In this document: positions 51,463-60,577 of the stretch, piece by piece | Numbering within the stretch: the first letter of the stretch is position 1 | Layout: each line of letters opens with the position of its first letter | Assembly (NCBI RefSeq): GCF_051857475.1 | Contig: NZ_JBPZGZ010000002.1 | Span: 1,612,001-1,676,000 of the forward strand | Reading direction: 5' to 3' | From: Pelomonas sp051857475 | Lineage (GTDB): Bacteria; Pseudomonadota; Gammaproteobacteria; Burkholderiales; Burkholderiaceae_C | DNA length: 64,000 nucleotides | Notes under the pieces: model-generated | Databases searched by the model: none | Told to the model about the DNA's origin: nothing | The model's input: the letters and a program-made list of their open reading frames with translations, nothing else | Made by a program: the position numbers and the translations under genes

Positions 51463-52437
51463 CTATCGAGAGGCCTGCTCGAAGAAGCGCCAGATCACGT
51501 CGTTGGCGTCCAGGGCCTGCGAGGCGGCCTCCTTGCCGCGCCGCACGTTGGACGCGCCCGGCCAGGAATGGCCGCCGGTATCGGTCGCGCAGAGCTGCAC
51601 GGTCACGCCGCCCGAGCAGCCACTGTGGGCTTCGCAGTACGCTCCATCTTTGGCGCCTGCGACCTCCAGCGTGCGCCGCGGCGGCGCGGCGCAGTGGTCG
51701 CGCTGCACCCAGCGCGAGATCGTCTCGGGCACGGAGATGAAATTCATCACCTTGCTCTCGTCGCGGAAGGCGCCTGCGCCCGCACCGCCATTGAAGAGCA
51801 CATGGTCATCGTCCTTGGCGTGGATGTGCAGGACGGAGATGGGGCGGCTGGGCGTGCAGCTGGCCGTGGCATCGGTGCCGGCCACCGAGGCGACGGCGCG
51901 GAAGACGTCGGCGGCCTCGCAGGCCAGGCGGTGGCTCAGCATGCCGCCGTTGGACATGCCGGTGGCGAAGACGCGCGCGGCGTCGATGCTGTACTTGGCC
52001 TGGATGGCCGTAACGACGGCGCGGGCAAAGGCCACGTCGTCCACGTTCTTGTCCCGTGCATCTCCGCAGCAGCCGCCGGCATTCCAGGTGGCGAACTTGC
52101 CTGACATCGGACCCGGCAGCTTGCTGTAGCCGTTGGGGAAGGCGACCACGAAACCGGCCTCGTCGGCCTTCTTCTGCAGGCCGTATTTCGAGTCATCGGC
52201 CATGTACTCGGCGTGACCCCCACCTCCATGGAAGGCCAGCACCAGCGGCGCGGGCCGGCCGGCGTCATAGCCCGTCGGCAGGTGGACCAGCACCTTGCGC
52301 CCTTGCACCTGCAGTTCCTGCAGATCGCCTTTGCCGGCGCGGCGCTGTTCCATGCGTGCCTTGATGCGATCGCGCAGCGTCTCCTGGGCTTGCGCTGCGG
52401 GCAGCAGCACCAGGAGAGCGAGCGCGAGGGCACGCAT
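51463..52437 (-). CDS. Exported polyhydroxybutyrate-depolymerase/feruloyl-esterase-like protein (LpqC type)
   Basis: A 324-residue protein with a Sec signal (MRALALALLVLLPAAQAQ). The carbohydrate-esterase-1-like alpha/beta hydrolase has PLVLAFHGGGGHAEYM (oxyanion), VFATGMSNGGMLSHRLA (nucleophile serine), ISVLHIHAKDDDHV (acid) and DTGGHSWPGA (His). NAGGCCGDARDKNVDDVAF is typical of the LpqC/PHB-depolymerase group. Members hydrolyse short-chain polyesters or hydroxycinnamate esters. It begins 4 bp after the outer-membrane efflux gene and is probably in the same transcript. Confidence 0.88.
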   Translation of the reverse strand: MRALALALLVLLPAAQAQETLRDRIKARMEQRRAGKGDLQELQVQGRKVLVHLPTGYDAGRPAPLVLAFHGGGGHAEYMADDSKYGLQKKADEAGFVVAFPNGYSKLPGPMSGKFATWNAGGCCGDARDKNVDDVAFARAVVTAIQAKYSIDAARVFATGMSNGGMLSHRLACEAADVFRAVASVAGTDATASCTPSRPISVLHIHAKDDDHVLFNGGAGAGAFRDESKVMNFISVPETISRWVQRDHCAAPPRRTLEVAGAKDGAYCEAHSGCSGGVTVQLCATDTGGHSWPGASNVRRGKEAASQALDANDVIWRFFEQASR

Positions 52438-52441
52438 GGGC

Positions 52442-53818
52442 TCAGCCTCCGCCGCCGAGCGCCCGGTAGAGCGCCACCAGGTTCTGCGCGCGCTGGCTCT
52501 GCACCTGCACCAGGGTCTGCTGGGCCGCGAACAGCGAGCGCTGCGCGTCCAGCTTGTCCAGGGCGTTGGAGACGCCCGCTGTGTAGCGCTGCTCGGCCGC
52601 GTTCAGGCGGCGCGTCTCGGCATCGACCTGCGCAGCCAGGGCCGCGCGCTGCTCGGCCAGCGTGGCGCGACCGGCCAGGCCGTCGGCGACCTCGCGGAAG
52701 GCGGTCTGGATGGCCTTCTCGTACTGGGCCAGGGCAATGTCGCGGTTGGCTCGCGCGCCCGCGAGGTTGGCGCGGTTGCGGCCAGCGTCGAAGAGGGGCT
52801 GCACCAGCGAAGGCGCGAAGCTCCAGGCCGAGTTCTTGAACAGGTCCGACAGATGGCCGCTGGCCGTGCCGACGCTGCCGGTCAGCGTGATGCGCGGCCA
52901 GAAGGCGGCACGGGCGGCGTCGATGTTGGCGTCGGTCGCGCCGAGCTGGAACTCGGCCTGGCGGATGTCCGGCCGGCGCGTCAGCACCTCGCTGGGCAGG
53001 CCGGCGGGCAGTTCGGCCAGGGGTTCGAAGTCGGCCAGGTCGCCGGTGGGCGCGGGCAGGTCGGCCGGCAGCGGGCCACCGATCAGCAGGGCCAGGGCGT
53101 TCTCGTCGAGCTGGCGCTGGCGCTGGGCCTGGGCATAGACGGCGCGCGCGGCCTGCCAGGAGGACTCGGCGGTGCGCAGATCGATCTCGGCCGATACGCC
53201 GCCTTCGAAGCGCTGGCGGGTCAGCGACAGCGACTGCTCGCGCGTGCCCAGGGTGTCGCGCGTGATCTTCAGCAGGGCCTCGTCGGCCTGCAGGGCGATC
53301 TCGGCATTGGCCACGCTGGCCACCAGGGCGGTGCGAACGGCCTGCTGGTTGGACTGGGCGGCCAGCACTTGCGCTGCGGCGGCCGCGCTCAGGCCGCGCA
53401 GGCGGCCGAACAGGTCCAGCTCATAGGCTGAGACCTGCAGGCCGGCCTGGTAGAGGCTGTTGATGCCGCCGGCTGCCGTCGGCGTGCGCGAGCCGCTGAT
53501 GCCGGCATTGACCGTGGGCCAGAGGTCGGCGTCGCGGGCCGCGGCGCTGGCGCGGGCCGTCTCGATGTTGAGGGCCGCGATGCGCAGGTCGCGGTTGTTG
53601 GCCAGGGCCAGCGGGATCAGCTTCTGCAGCCGCTCGCCCTTGAAGGCCTGGGCCCAGGGCAGGTCGACGGCGGTGGTGTTGCCGGGGCCGCCGGCCTGCG
53701 GGAAGGCCTGCGGCACGGCCGCCGCGGCGGCTTCGGAAGCGACGGGACGCTTGGCCTCGGGTCCGGCACAGGCGGCCAGCAGGGCGGCCAGCGCGATCAG
53801 CGACAGGGAGTTCTTCAT
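52442..53818 (-). CDS. RND efflux outer-membrane factor lipoprotein (NodT/OprM family)
   Basis: A 458-residue protein starting at the ATG at 53818, which overlaps the pump stop by 4 bp (ATGA). A lipoprotein signal (LIALAALLAACAGPE) is followed by two outer-membrane efflux (OEP) repeats of helix and beta hairpin. Examples are LAGSR-type segment 'NNRDLRIAALNIETARASAA', AAFWPRITLTGSVGTAS and a symmetrical 'QPLFDAGRNRANLAGARANR'. It forms a trimeric channel through the outer membrane, docking with the adaptor and pump encoded upstream. Confidence 0.93.
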   Translation of the reverse strand: MKNSLSLIALAALLAACAGPEAKRPVASEAAAAAVPQAFPQAGGPGNTTAVDLPWAQAFKGERLQKLIPLALANNRDLRIAALNIETARASAAARDADLWPTVNAGISGSRTPTAAGGINSLYQAGLQVSAYELDLFGRLRGLSAAAAAQVLAAQSNQQAVRTALVASVANAEIALQADEALLKITRDTLGTREQSLSLTRQRFEGGVSAEIDLRTAESSWQAARAVYAQAQRQRQLDENALALLIGGPLPADLPAPTGDLADFEPLAELPAGLPSEVLTRRPDIRQAEFQLGATDANIDAARAAFWPRITLTGSVGTASGHLSDLFKNSAWSFAPSLVQPLFDAGRNRANLAGARANRDIALAQYEKAIQTAFREVADGLAGRATLAEQRAALAAQVDAETRRLNAAEQRYTAGVSNALDKLDAQRSLFAAQQTLVQVQSQRAQNLVALYRALGGGG

Positions 53819-56800
53819 TTCTGGCTCCCCGATTCCTCTTCCACCTCGTGGGCATCGCGCTTGCGCTGCCGCTCGCTGCCGGGGAAGAACTTGCGCACGA
53901 CGACGAAGAAGACCGGCACGAAGAACACGGCCAGCATGGTCGCGGAGATCATGCCGCCCATGACGCCGGTGCCGATGGCACGCTGGCTGGCCGAGCCGGC
54001 GCCGCTGGCGAGCACCAGCGGCAGCACGCCGAGGATGAAGGCCAGGGAGGTCATGACGATGGGGCGGAAGCGCAGGTGGGCGGCTTCGCGCACGGCGTCG
54101 TAGATGCTCTTGCCATGGGCCTGCAGGTCCTTGGCGAACTCGATGATGAGCACGGCGTTCTTGGCCGACAGGCCGATGATGGTGATCATGCCGACCTTGA
54201 AGTAGACATCGTTCTCCAGGCCGCGGAAGGTGGCACCGAGCACGACGCCCAGCACGCCCAGCGGCACGACGAGGACGACGGCGAGCGGGATGCTCCAGCT
54301 CTCGTACAGCGCGGCCAGGCACAGGAAGACGGCCAGCAGCGAGAAGCCGAACAGGATGAAGGCGGTGGAGCCCGAGAGCTTTTCCTCGCGCGACTGGCCG
54401 GTCCATTCGTAGCCGAAGCCGTCGGGCAGGGTGGCCGCGATCTTCTCCATCTCGGCGATGGCCACGCCGGTGGACACGCCCTTGGCCGGCTCACCCAGGA
54501 TGCGCATGGCCGAGTAGCCGTTGTAGCGCACCGTCTGCATGGCGCCGGTGACCCATTTGCTGGTGGCGAAGGCGCTCAGCGGCACCGACTGGCCGGCACT
54601 GTTCAGCACGTTCAGGCGCAGCAGGTCTTCGGGCTGCATGCGTGCCGGCGCGTCGGCCTGCACGATGACGCGCTGCAGGCGGCCGGCGTTGGGGAAGTCG
54701 TTCACATAGCTGGAGCCCAGCGAGGTGCCCAGCACCGCGGTGACGGCACCGATGTTGACGCCCAGGGCCTGCGCGCGCTCGCGGTCGATGGCCAGCTCCA
54801 GCTGGGCGGCGTCTTCCAGGCCGTCGGGGCGCACGGCCGTCAGCAGCGGGTTCTTGGCCGCCGCGGCCAGCAGCTGGTTGCGCGCGGCCAGCAGTTCGGC
54901 CCGCGTGTGGCCGCTGCGGTCCTGCAGGCGGAAGGCGAAGCCGTTGGCGCGGCCCAGGTCGCGGATGGGCGGCGGGCTGGTCGGGAAGATGATGGCGTCG
55001 CGCACCTTGGCCAGGGCCGGGAAGGCGCGTGTTGCCAGGGCTTGCGCCGAGTGCTCGCTGCCATGGCGCTCATCCCAGGGCTTGAGCGTGACGAAGGCCA
55101 GGCCCGCGTTCTGGCCCGAGCCCGAGAAGCTGAAGCCGACGACGCCGACCATGCTCTCCACCTCGGGCTGCTTGAGCATGTAGCTCTCGACCTGCTTGAC
55201 GACGTCCAGGGTGCGGGACTGCGTGGCACCGGGCGGCAGCTGGATGTTGACGAGGATGTTGCCCTGGTCTTCATTGGGCACGAAGGACGTCGGCAGCTTC
55301 TGGAACACCAGCACCGCCGCGGCGATGACGGCTGCGTAGACGATGGCCATGCGCGCGCCGCGGTAGATGAACTTCGAGACCCAGCCTTCGTAGCCCTTGG
55401 CCGTGCGCGAGAAGCCGCGGTTGAACCAGCCGAAGAAGCCGCGCTTCTCCAGGTGGTGGCCGGCCTCGACGGGCTTGAGCAGGGTGGCGCACAGGGCCGG
55501 CGTCAGCGACAGGGCCAGGAAGGCCGAGAACGCGATGGCGCTGACCATGACGGCCGCGAACTGGCGGTAGATGTTGCCGATGGAGCCGCTGAAGAAGGCC
55601 AGCGGCACGAACACCGAGATCAGCACCACGGTCACGCCGACGATGGCGCCGGAGATCTGGCCCATGGCCTTGCGCGTGGCCTTGAGGGGCGAGAGCCCCT
55701 CCTCGCTCATGATGCGCTCGACGTTCTCCACCACGACGATGGCATCGTCCACGACGATGCCGATGACCAGGACCATGCCGAACATGGTCAGCACGTTGAT
55801 GGAGAAGCCCAGGGCCAGCAGCGTGGCGAAGCTGCCCAGCAGTGCGATGGGCACGACCAGGGTCGGGATGACGGTGTAGCGGATGTTCTGCAGGAACAGC
55901 AGCATCACCAGGAACACCAGGGCCACGGCCTCGATCAGGGTCTCGACGACCTGGGAGATGGAGATGTCGATGAACAGCGAGCTGTCGTAGGGGATGCTGG
56001 CCTTCACGCCCGACGGGAAGTAGGGCTCGAGCTGCTTCAGGCGCTGCTTGATCAGCTTGGCCGTCTGCAGCGCATTGGCCGACGGGGCCAGCTGCACGCC
56101 CACGCCGACCGACGGGTTGCCGTTCAGGCGCGTGGAGCGGCCGGTGTAGCTGTCGGCGCCCAGCTCGATGCGGGCCACGTCCTTGAGGCGCACGGTGGAG
56201 CCATCGGAATTGGCGCGCAGGATGATGTTGCCGAACTGCTCGACGCTGGTCAGCTGTCCGCGCACGACGACGGTGGCCGCGATGGGCTGGCTGGGCAGGT
56301 TGGGCAGGTCACCGATGGAGCCGGAGCTGACCTGGGCGTTCTGGGCCTGGATGGCCGCGTTGACGTCCGACGGCTGCAGGCGGTAGCCCACCAGCTTGGC
56401 CGGGTCCAGCCAGATGCGCATCGCGCGCTCGGTGCCGAACAGCAGGCCCTGGCCAACGCCGGGCACGCGCTGAATTTCGGGCAGCACGGTGCGCGAGGCG
56501 TAGTCACCCAGGGCGATGGGATCGAAGGCCGGGTTGTCGCTCGACAGGATGATGAAGAGCAGGAAGTTGGGGTTGGCCTTGTCGACCCGCACGCCCTGCT
56601 GGATGACGGCCTGCGGCAGGCGCGGCTGGGCGCGTGCGTAGCGGTTCTGCACGTCCACCTGGGCCAGGTCGGGGTTGGTGGCCGGGTCGAAGCTCATCGT
56701 GATGGAGCCGGTGCCGTCGGCTTGCGCGACGGCCTCCATGTAGATGAGGCCGGGCGAACCGTTCATCTCGCGTTCGATGACGCTGATGACCGAGTCCTCC

Positions 56801-56970
56801 AGCGTCTGCGCCGAGGCGCCGGGATAGGTCACCGACAGCACGATGGACGGCGGCGCCACGGGCGGGTACTGCGCGATCGGCAGCTGCGTGACCGCGACGG
56901 CGCCGATGACCGTGATGAAGAGGGCGATGACCCACGCGAAGATGGGCCGGTTGATGAAGAACTGCGCCAT
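53815..56970 (-). CDS. RND multidrug efflux pump, inner-membrane subunit (HAE1/AcrB family)
   Basis: At 1051 residues this is a normal full-length AcrB-type pump. It begins MAQFFINRPIFAWVIALF, has twelve membrane spans and two large periplasmic loops, and shows family motifs such as 'VIERELNGSPGLIYM'-like ISVIEREMNGSPG. GIVVDDAIVVVENVERIM contains the two proton-relay aspartates of span 4 (DD), and VMLLFLQNIRYTVIPTL and LSAKNAVLIIEFAKDL mark the second half. It exports drugs or toxic compounds driven by protons, together with the adaptor and outer-membrane factor in the same operon. Confidence 0.96.
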   Translation of the reverse strand: MAQFFINRPIFAWVIALFITVIGAVAVTQLPIAQYPPVAPPSIVLSVTYPGASAQTLEDSVISVIEREMNGSPGLIYMEAVAQADGTGSITMSFDPATNPDLAQVDVQNRYARAQPRLPQAVIQQGVRVDKANPNFLLFIILSSDNPAFDPIALGDYASRTVLPEIQRVPGVGQGLLFGTERAMRIWLDPAKLVGYRLQPSDVNAAIQAQNAQVSSGSIGDLPNLPSQPIAATVVVRGQLTSVEQFGNIILRANSDGSTVRLKDVARIELGADSYTGRSTRLNGNPSVGVGVQLAPSANALQTAKLIKQRLKQLEPYFPSGVKASIPYDSSLFIDISISQVVETLIEAVALVFLVMLLFLQNIRYTVIPTLVVPIALLGSFATLLALGFSINVLTMFGMVLVIGIVVDDAIVVVENVERIMSEEGLSPLKATRKAMGQISGAIVGVTVVLISVFVPLAFFSGSIGNIYRQFAAVMVSAIAFSAFLALSLTPALCATLLKPVEAGHHLEKRGFFGWFNRGFSRTAKGYEGWVSKFIYRGARMAIVYAAVIAAAVLVFQKLPTSFVPNEDQGNILVNIQLPPGATQSRTLDVVKQVESYMLKQPEVESMVGVVGFSFSGSGQNAGLAFVTLKPWDERHGSEHSAQALATRAFPALAKVRDAIIFPTSPPPIRDLGRANGFAFRLQDRSGHTRAELLAARNQLLAAAAKNPLLTAVRPDGLEDAAQLELAIDRERAQALGVNIGAVTAVLGTSLGSSYVNDFPNAGRLQRVIVQADAPARMQPEDLLRLNVLNSAGQSVPLSAFATSKWVTGAMQTVRYNGYSAMRILGEPAKGVSTGVAIAEMEKIAATLPDGFGYEWTGQSREEKLSGSTAFILFGFSLLAVFLCLAALYESWSIPLAVVLVVPLGVLGVVLGATFRGLENDVYFKVGMITIIGLSAKNAVLIIEFAKDLQAHGKSIYDAVREAAHLRFRPIVMTSLAFILGVLPLVLASGAGSASQRAIGTGVMGGMISATMLAVFFVPVFFVVVRKFFPGSERQRKRDAHEVEEESGSQK

Positions 56971-56976
56971 GGAGGA

Positions 56977-58188
56977 TCAGCCCTTCGAGGCGGCCGAAGC
57001 AGGAGCAACGGGTGCGGCCGCCGGCGCCGAGCCTGCCGGCGACCACGGCACCGGCCGCGCCTTGCCGCCGGCCTTGGTCTTCTGCAGGCCGTCGACGATG
57101 ACCTTCTCGCCGGCCTTCAGGCCGCTCAGCACCAGGGCCTTGCCGGCCTGGGCGGGGCCCAGCTTGACCGGCCGGGCGCTGACACTGCCGTCCTCGCCCA
57201 CGACCAACACGCTCTCGCCGGTGGCGCTGCGCGCCACGGCCTGCTGCGGCAGCCAGACGCCGTCGGCGACCTCGGCCTGGGCCAGGCGCACACGCACATA
57301 CAGACCCGGCAGCAGCACGCCCTTGGCATTGGGCAGCTCGGCGCGCAGCGTGATCTGGCCGGTGGCGGCGTCGACGCTGAGGTCGGAGAACAGCAGCTTG
57401 CCGGTCTCGGGGTAGACGCTGCCGTCTTCCAGCAGCACCTGCACGCTGGCGGCTTCCTTGCCGCTGGCGCGCTGCAGCCTGCCTTCGGCCAGGGCCTGGC
57501 GCAGGCGCATGACTTCGGCGGCCGACTGCGTGAAGTTCACATACAGCTTGTCGATCTGCTGCACGACGGCCAGCGGCGTGGCCTCGCCCTGGCCCACAAG
57601 GGCGCCTTCGGTGACGAGGGCGCGGCCGATGCGGCCAGAGATGGGCGAGGTGACGGCGGCATAGCCGAGGTTGATCTGGGCCGTCTGCACGGCGGCCTTG
57701 CCGGCGGCGACGTCGGCCTTGGCCTGCTGGGCGGCGGCCTGCGCGTTCAGGGCTTCCTGGGCGCTGACGGCCTGGGTCTTGGCCAGCGGCGCATAGCGGT
57801 CGGCCAGGGCCTGGGCCTGGGTCAGATTGGCTTCGGCGCGGGCCAGGGTCGCCTGGGCACTGGAGAGGGTCGCGCGGTAGGGGGCCGAGTCGATCTCGAA
57901 CAGGGCCTGGCCGGCCTTGACGTCCGAGCCTTCGGTGAAGAGGCGCTTTTGCAGGATGCCGGCGGCGCGGGCCCGCACCTGGGCGACGCGGAAGGCTTCC
58001 AGGCGACCGGGGAGTTCGGTGGCCAGATCGGCGCGGCCCGGGGTGACGGTGACGACGCCCACTTCGGGCGGCGGCGGCGCGGCGGCCGCAGGCTTGTTGT
58101 CGCCCCCGCCGCAAGCCGTCATCCCCAGACCCGCGACCAGCGCGGCCAAGATGCTCAGACCCGCACTGTTACCCCATGCCAACTTCAT
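56977..58188 (-). CDS. RND efflux periplasmic adaptor lipoprotein (AcrA/MFP family)
   Basis: A 403-residue lipoprotein (signal ending LGMTACGGG) starting the efflux operon. The adaptor domains are in order: beta-barrel 'PGRLEAFRVAQVRARAAGIL', lipoyl KRLFTEGSDVKAGQALFEID, helical hairpin (LNAQAAAQQAKADVAAGKAAV), and returning lipoyl ISGRIGRALVTEGALVGQGE. The tail is Ala/Pro-rich. It bridges the RND pump and outer-membrane channel. It lies 6 bp upstream of the pump gene. No TetR repressor is adjacent at this end. Confidence 0.94.
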   Translation of the reverse strand: MKLAWGNSAGLSILAALVAGLGMTACGGGDNKPAAAAPPPPEVGVVTVTPGRADLATELPGRLEAFRVAQVRARAAGILQKRLFTEGSDVKAGQALFEIDSAPYRATLSSAQATLARAEANLTQAQALADRYAPLAKTQAVSAQEALNAQAAAQQAKADVAAGKAAVQTAQINLGYAAVTSPISGRIGRALVTEGALVGQGEATPLAVVQQIDKLYVNFTQSAAEVMRLRQALAEGRLQRASGKEAASVQVLLEDGSVYPETGKLLFSDLSVDAATGQITLRAELPNAKGVLLPGLYVRVRLAQAEVADGVWLPQQAVARSATGESVLVVGEDGSVSARPVKLGPAQAGKALVLSGLKAGEKVIVDGLQKTKAGGKARPVPWSPAGSAPAAAPVAPASAASKG

Positions 58189-58316
58189 CTTTGCGTCCTG
58201 TTCGATTGCTTCTCGACGGCCTGCCCGGCGCCGACGTTGGCGCTTTCGGGCAAAACCTTAGACTTTATCCATGCAATCGCTTTCACGCCGGTGAAGCAAC
58301 GCAAAGCCCCGCGATC

Positions 58317-59552
58317 TCAGATGTTGGCGGTTTTCAGCGCCATCAGGCGGGCGCGCTGCACGGCGCGGCCGATGTCCGGCCCCTTGGCGCCGCGGGCGAT
58401 GGCTTCGGCGCTGGCGGCGGCGAGGTCGACCCGCTGCGTCGCCGCCAGGTCGGCCGCGAGCCGCTTGCGCTGTGGGTAGTCGCGCGCCTCCAGGCCGAGA
58501 CGGCCGCGGGCGTCGCATTCGCAGGCCCACAGCAGTTCGGCGAAGCGCTCGGGCCGGCGCCAGGCGTCGCAGCGCTCCATCAGGCGCAGCCGGGCCTCCG
58601 CGGTGAAGCCCTGGCTCTGGTGCACATGGGTGTGTTCGCGGGCGACCAGTTCGGCCAGTTCGCGGCAGTCGCTGGGCACCTTCCAGCGGGCGCTCACCTG
58701 CGCGGCCAGGTCTTCGCTGCGCTTCTCGTGGCCGATGTGGCGCGGCAGCTCTTCCTGGCGCGTCGTACCCTTGCCGAGGTCGTGGCAGAGGCAGGCGTAG
58801 CGCACCGTCAGCGGCGCGCCTTGCAGGGCGCATTGGTCCAGCACCATCAGCAGGTGGATGCCGGTGTCGATCTCGGGATGGTGGGCCTCGGGCTGGGGCA
58901 CGCCGAACAGGGCGTCGACCTCGGGCAGCAATTTGGCCAAGGCGCCGGCCTGGCGCAACACCTCGAACATGCGCGAGGGCTTGTTCTCCATCAGGCCGCG
59001 CGACAGTTCCTGCCAGACGCGCTCGGCCACCAGGGCGTCCACCTCGCCGGCGGCCACCATGGCACGCATCAGCTCGATGGTCTCCGGCGCCACCGTGAAA
59101 TCGGCAAAGCGCGCCGCGAAGCGGGCCAGGCGCAGGATGCGCACCGGGTCTTCCCCAAAGGCGGGCGACACGTGGCGCAGTACCTTGTCGGCGATGTCGC
59201 GCTGGCCGTCATAGGGGTCGATGACCTGGCCGGCCTCGTCCTGGGCCATCGCATTGATGGTCAGGTCGCGGCGCGCCAGGTCCTGCTCCAGCGTGACGTC
59301 GGGCGCCGCGTGAAAGGCGAAGCCGTGATAGCCGGCGGCCGTCTTGCGCTCGGTGCGGGCCAGGGCCACTTCCTCGTGGGTCTCGGGGTGCAGGAAGACG
59401 GGGAAATCCTTGCCCACCGGCTGGTAGCCGGCGGCGAGCAGGTCCTGGGGGGATGCGCCGACGACCACCCAGTCGCGGTCCTGCACGGGCAGGCCCAGCA
59501 GGCGGTCGCGCACGGCGCCGCCGACGAGATAGGTCTGGAAGGTCTTGGACAT
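58317..59552 (-). CDS. cca: CCA tRNA nucleotidyltransferase
   Basis: A 411-residue enzyme that adds or repairs CCA at tRNA 3' ends. It has TYLVGGAVRDRLLG (class II head, GG), QDRDWVVVG (DxD-type catalytic residues), ARRDLTINAMA (flexible loop/base-flipping RRD), FGEDPVRILRLARFAARF (ERxxxE-type), and a C-terminal HD domain (VRYACLCHDLGKGTT). An HD domain makes it the multifunctional type found in Proteobacteria. The start at 59552 is preferred; the frame extends to 59600 with an unlikely leader. Confidence 0.95.
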   Translation of the reverse strand: MSKTFQTYLVGGAVRDRLLGLPVQDRDWVVVGASPQDLLAAGYQPVGKDFPVFLHPETHEEVALARTERKTAAGYHGFAFHAAPDVTLEQDLARRDLTINAMAQDEAGQVIDPYDGQRDIADKVLRHVSPAFGEDPVRILRLARFAARFADFTVAPETIELMRAMVAAGEVDALVAERVWQELSRGLMENKPSRMFEVLRQAGALAKLLPEVDALFGVPQPEAHHPEIDTGIHLLMVLDQCALQGAPLTVRYACLCHDLGKGTTRQEELPRHIGHEKRSEDLAAQVSARWKVPSDCRELAELVAREHTHVHQSQGFTAEARLRLMERCDAWRRPERFAELLWACECDARGRLGLEARDYPQRKRLAADLAATQRVDLAAASAEAIARGAKGPDIGRAVQRARLMALKTANI

Positions 59553-59659
59553 CGACCGCATTCTGCGGCCACACTCAGGGGCATGAAGCCCCCACGTCAA
59601 CTTCGTTTCCTGCCCCCCGAGGGGGCGTCAGTGCCCTACGGGCGGCCGGGCGGACACCG

Positions 59660-60487
59660 ATGAAGACCCTCAGCGAGCATGCCGCCTTCGGCGGCGCCCA
59701 GCGCTTCCACCAGCATGACTCGGCCGAGATCGGGCTGCCCATGCGCTTCGCCCTTTTCACGCCGCCCGAGCCCAGGGCCTTGCTGGTCTATCTGGCCGGC
59801 CTGACCTGCACGGAAGAGACCTTCACGATGAAGGCCGGCGCCCAGGCCGTGGCGGCCCAGCTCGGCCTGGCCCTGCTGATGCCCGACACCAGCCCCCGCG
59901 GCGCGGGTGTGCCGGGCGAGAGCGACAGCTGGGACTTCGGTGTCGGTGCGGGCTTCTATCTCGATGCGACCCGCGAGCCCTGGGCGAAGCACTGGCGCAT
60001 GGAGAGTTGGCTGATGAAGGAGCTGCTGCCGCTGGCGCAGCGCGAGACGGGTCTCGATCGCGTCGGCATCTTCGGCCACTCCATGGGGGGCCATGGCGCC
60101 CTGACACTGGCGCTGCGCCACCCGGGCCGCTTCGGCTCGCTGTCGGCCTTCGCACCCATCTGCGCGCCCATGCAATGCCCCTGGGGGCAGAAGGCCTTCA
60201 CGGGCTATCTGGGCGAGGACCGCGCCGCCTGGGCGGCCCACGACGCCAGCGAGCTGATGCGCCGGCAGGCGACGGCGCCCTTTCCGGGCGGCATCCTCAT
60301 CGACCAGGGCCTGAACGACAAATTCCTGGCCGAGCAGCTGCATCCCGAGGCCTTCGAAGCCGCCTGCGCGGCCGTGGGCCAGCCGCTGACGCTGCGTCGC
60401 CAGGCCGACTACGACCACGGCTACTACTTCATCGCCAGCTTCGTCGACGACCACCTGCAGCACCACGCCAGCCAGCTGCTCCCCTAA
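59660..60487 (+). CDS. fghA: S-formylglutathione hydrolase
   Basis: A 275-residue esterase D family enzyme that hydrolyses S-formylglutathione to formate and glutathione in formaldehyde detoxification. VYLAGLTCTEETFTMKAGAQ is the family signature around the oxyanion loop, followed by MPDTSPRGAGVPGESDSWDF. The nucleophile serine lies in IFGHSMGGHGALTLAL, the acid in IDQGLNDKFL, and the histidine in YDHGYYFIASFVDDH. The length is normal. The usual class III alcohol dehydrogenase gene is not adjacent. Confidence 0.95.
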   Translation: MKTLSEHAAFGGAQRFHQHDSAEIGLPMRFALFTPPEPRALLVYLAGLTCTEETFTMKAGAQAVAAQLGLALLMPDTSPRGAGVPGESDSWDFGVGAGFYLDATREPWAKHWRMESWLMKELLPLAQRETGLDRVGIFGHSMGGHGALTLALRHPGRFGSLSAFAPICAPMQCPWGQKAFTGYLGEDRAAWAAHDASELMRRQATAPFPGGILIDQGLNDKFLAEQLHPEAFEAACAAVGQPLTLRRQADYDHGYYFIASFVDDHLQHHASQLLP

Positions 60488-60503
60488 CTTCTTTGCAATT
60501 CAT

Positions 60504-60539
60504 GTGGGAAGCCACAGTCCCCGCCAGGAGGCTTCCCAC
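60504..60539 (+). terminator. Hairpin between fghA and dctA
   Basis: GTGGGAAGCC (60504-60513) and GGCTTCCCAC (60530-60539) form a perfect 10-bp stem with a 16-nt loop. No T-run follows, so it may be a weak terminator of fghA or a leader structure of dctA. Confidence 0.5.
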
Positions 60540-60577
60540 CTAAGCTGCCGCGCTATCCGGTTCCGTTCGAAGAACTG

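Noticed and set aside
53815..54406. N-terminal 196-codon extension of the outer-membrane factor frame
   Set aside because: It reads through the pump gene in another frame; the lipoprotein signal at 53818 marks the real start.
53848..58479. Open frame of 1543 codons on the plus strand opposite the RND operon
   Set aside because: It is antisense to three intact efflux genes with clear families. Its translation is rich in His, Gln, Gly, Ala and Arg, as expected for antisense frames in very GC-rich DNA.
58176..59663. 495-codon plus-strand frame opposite cca
   Set aside because: It is antisense to cca, whose motifs are complete.
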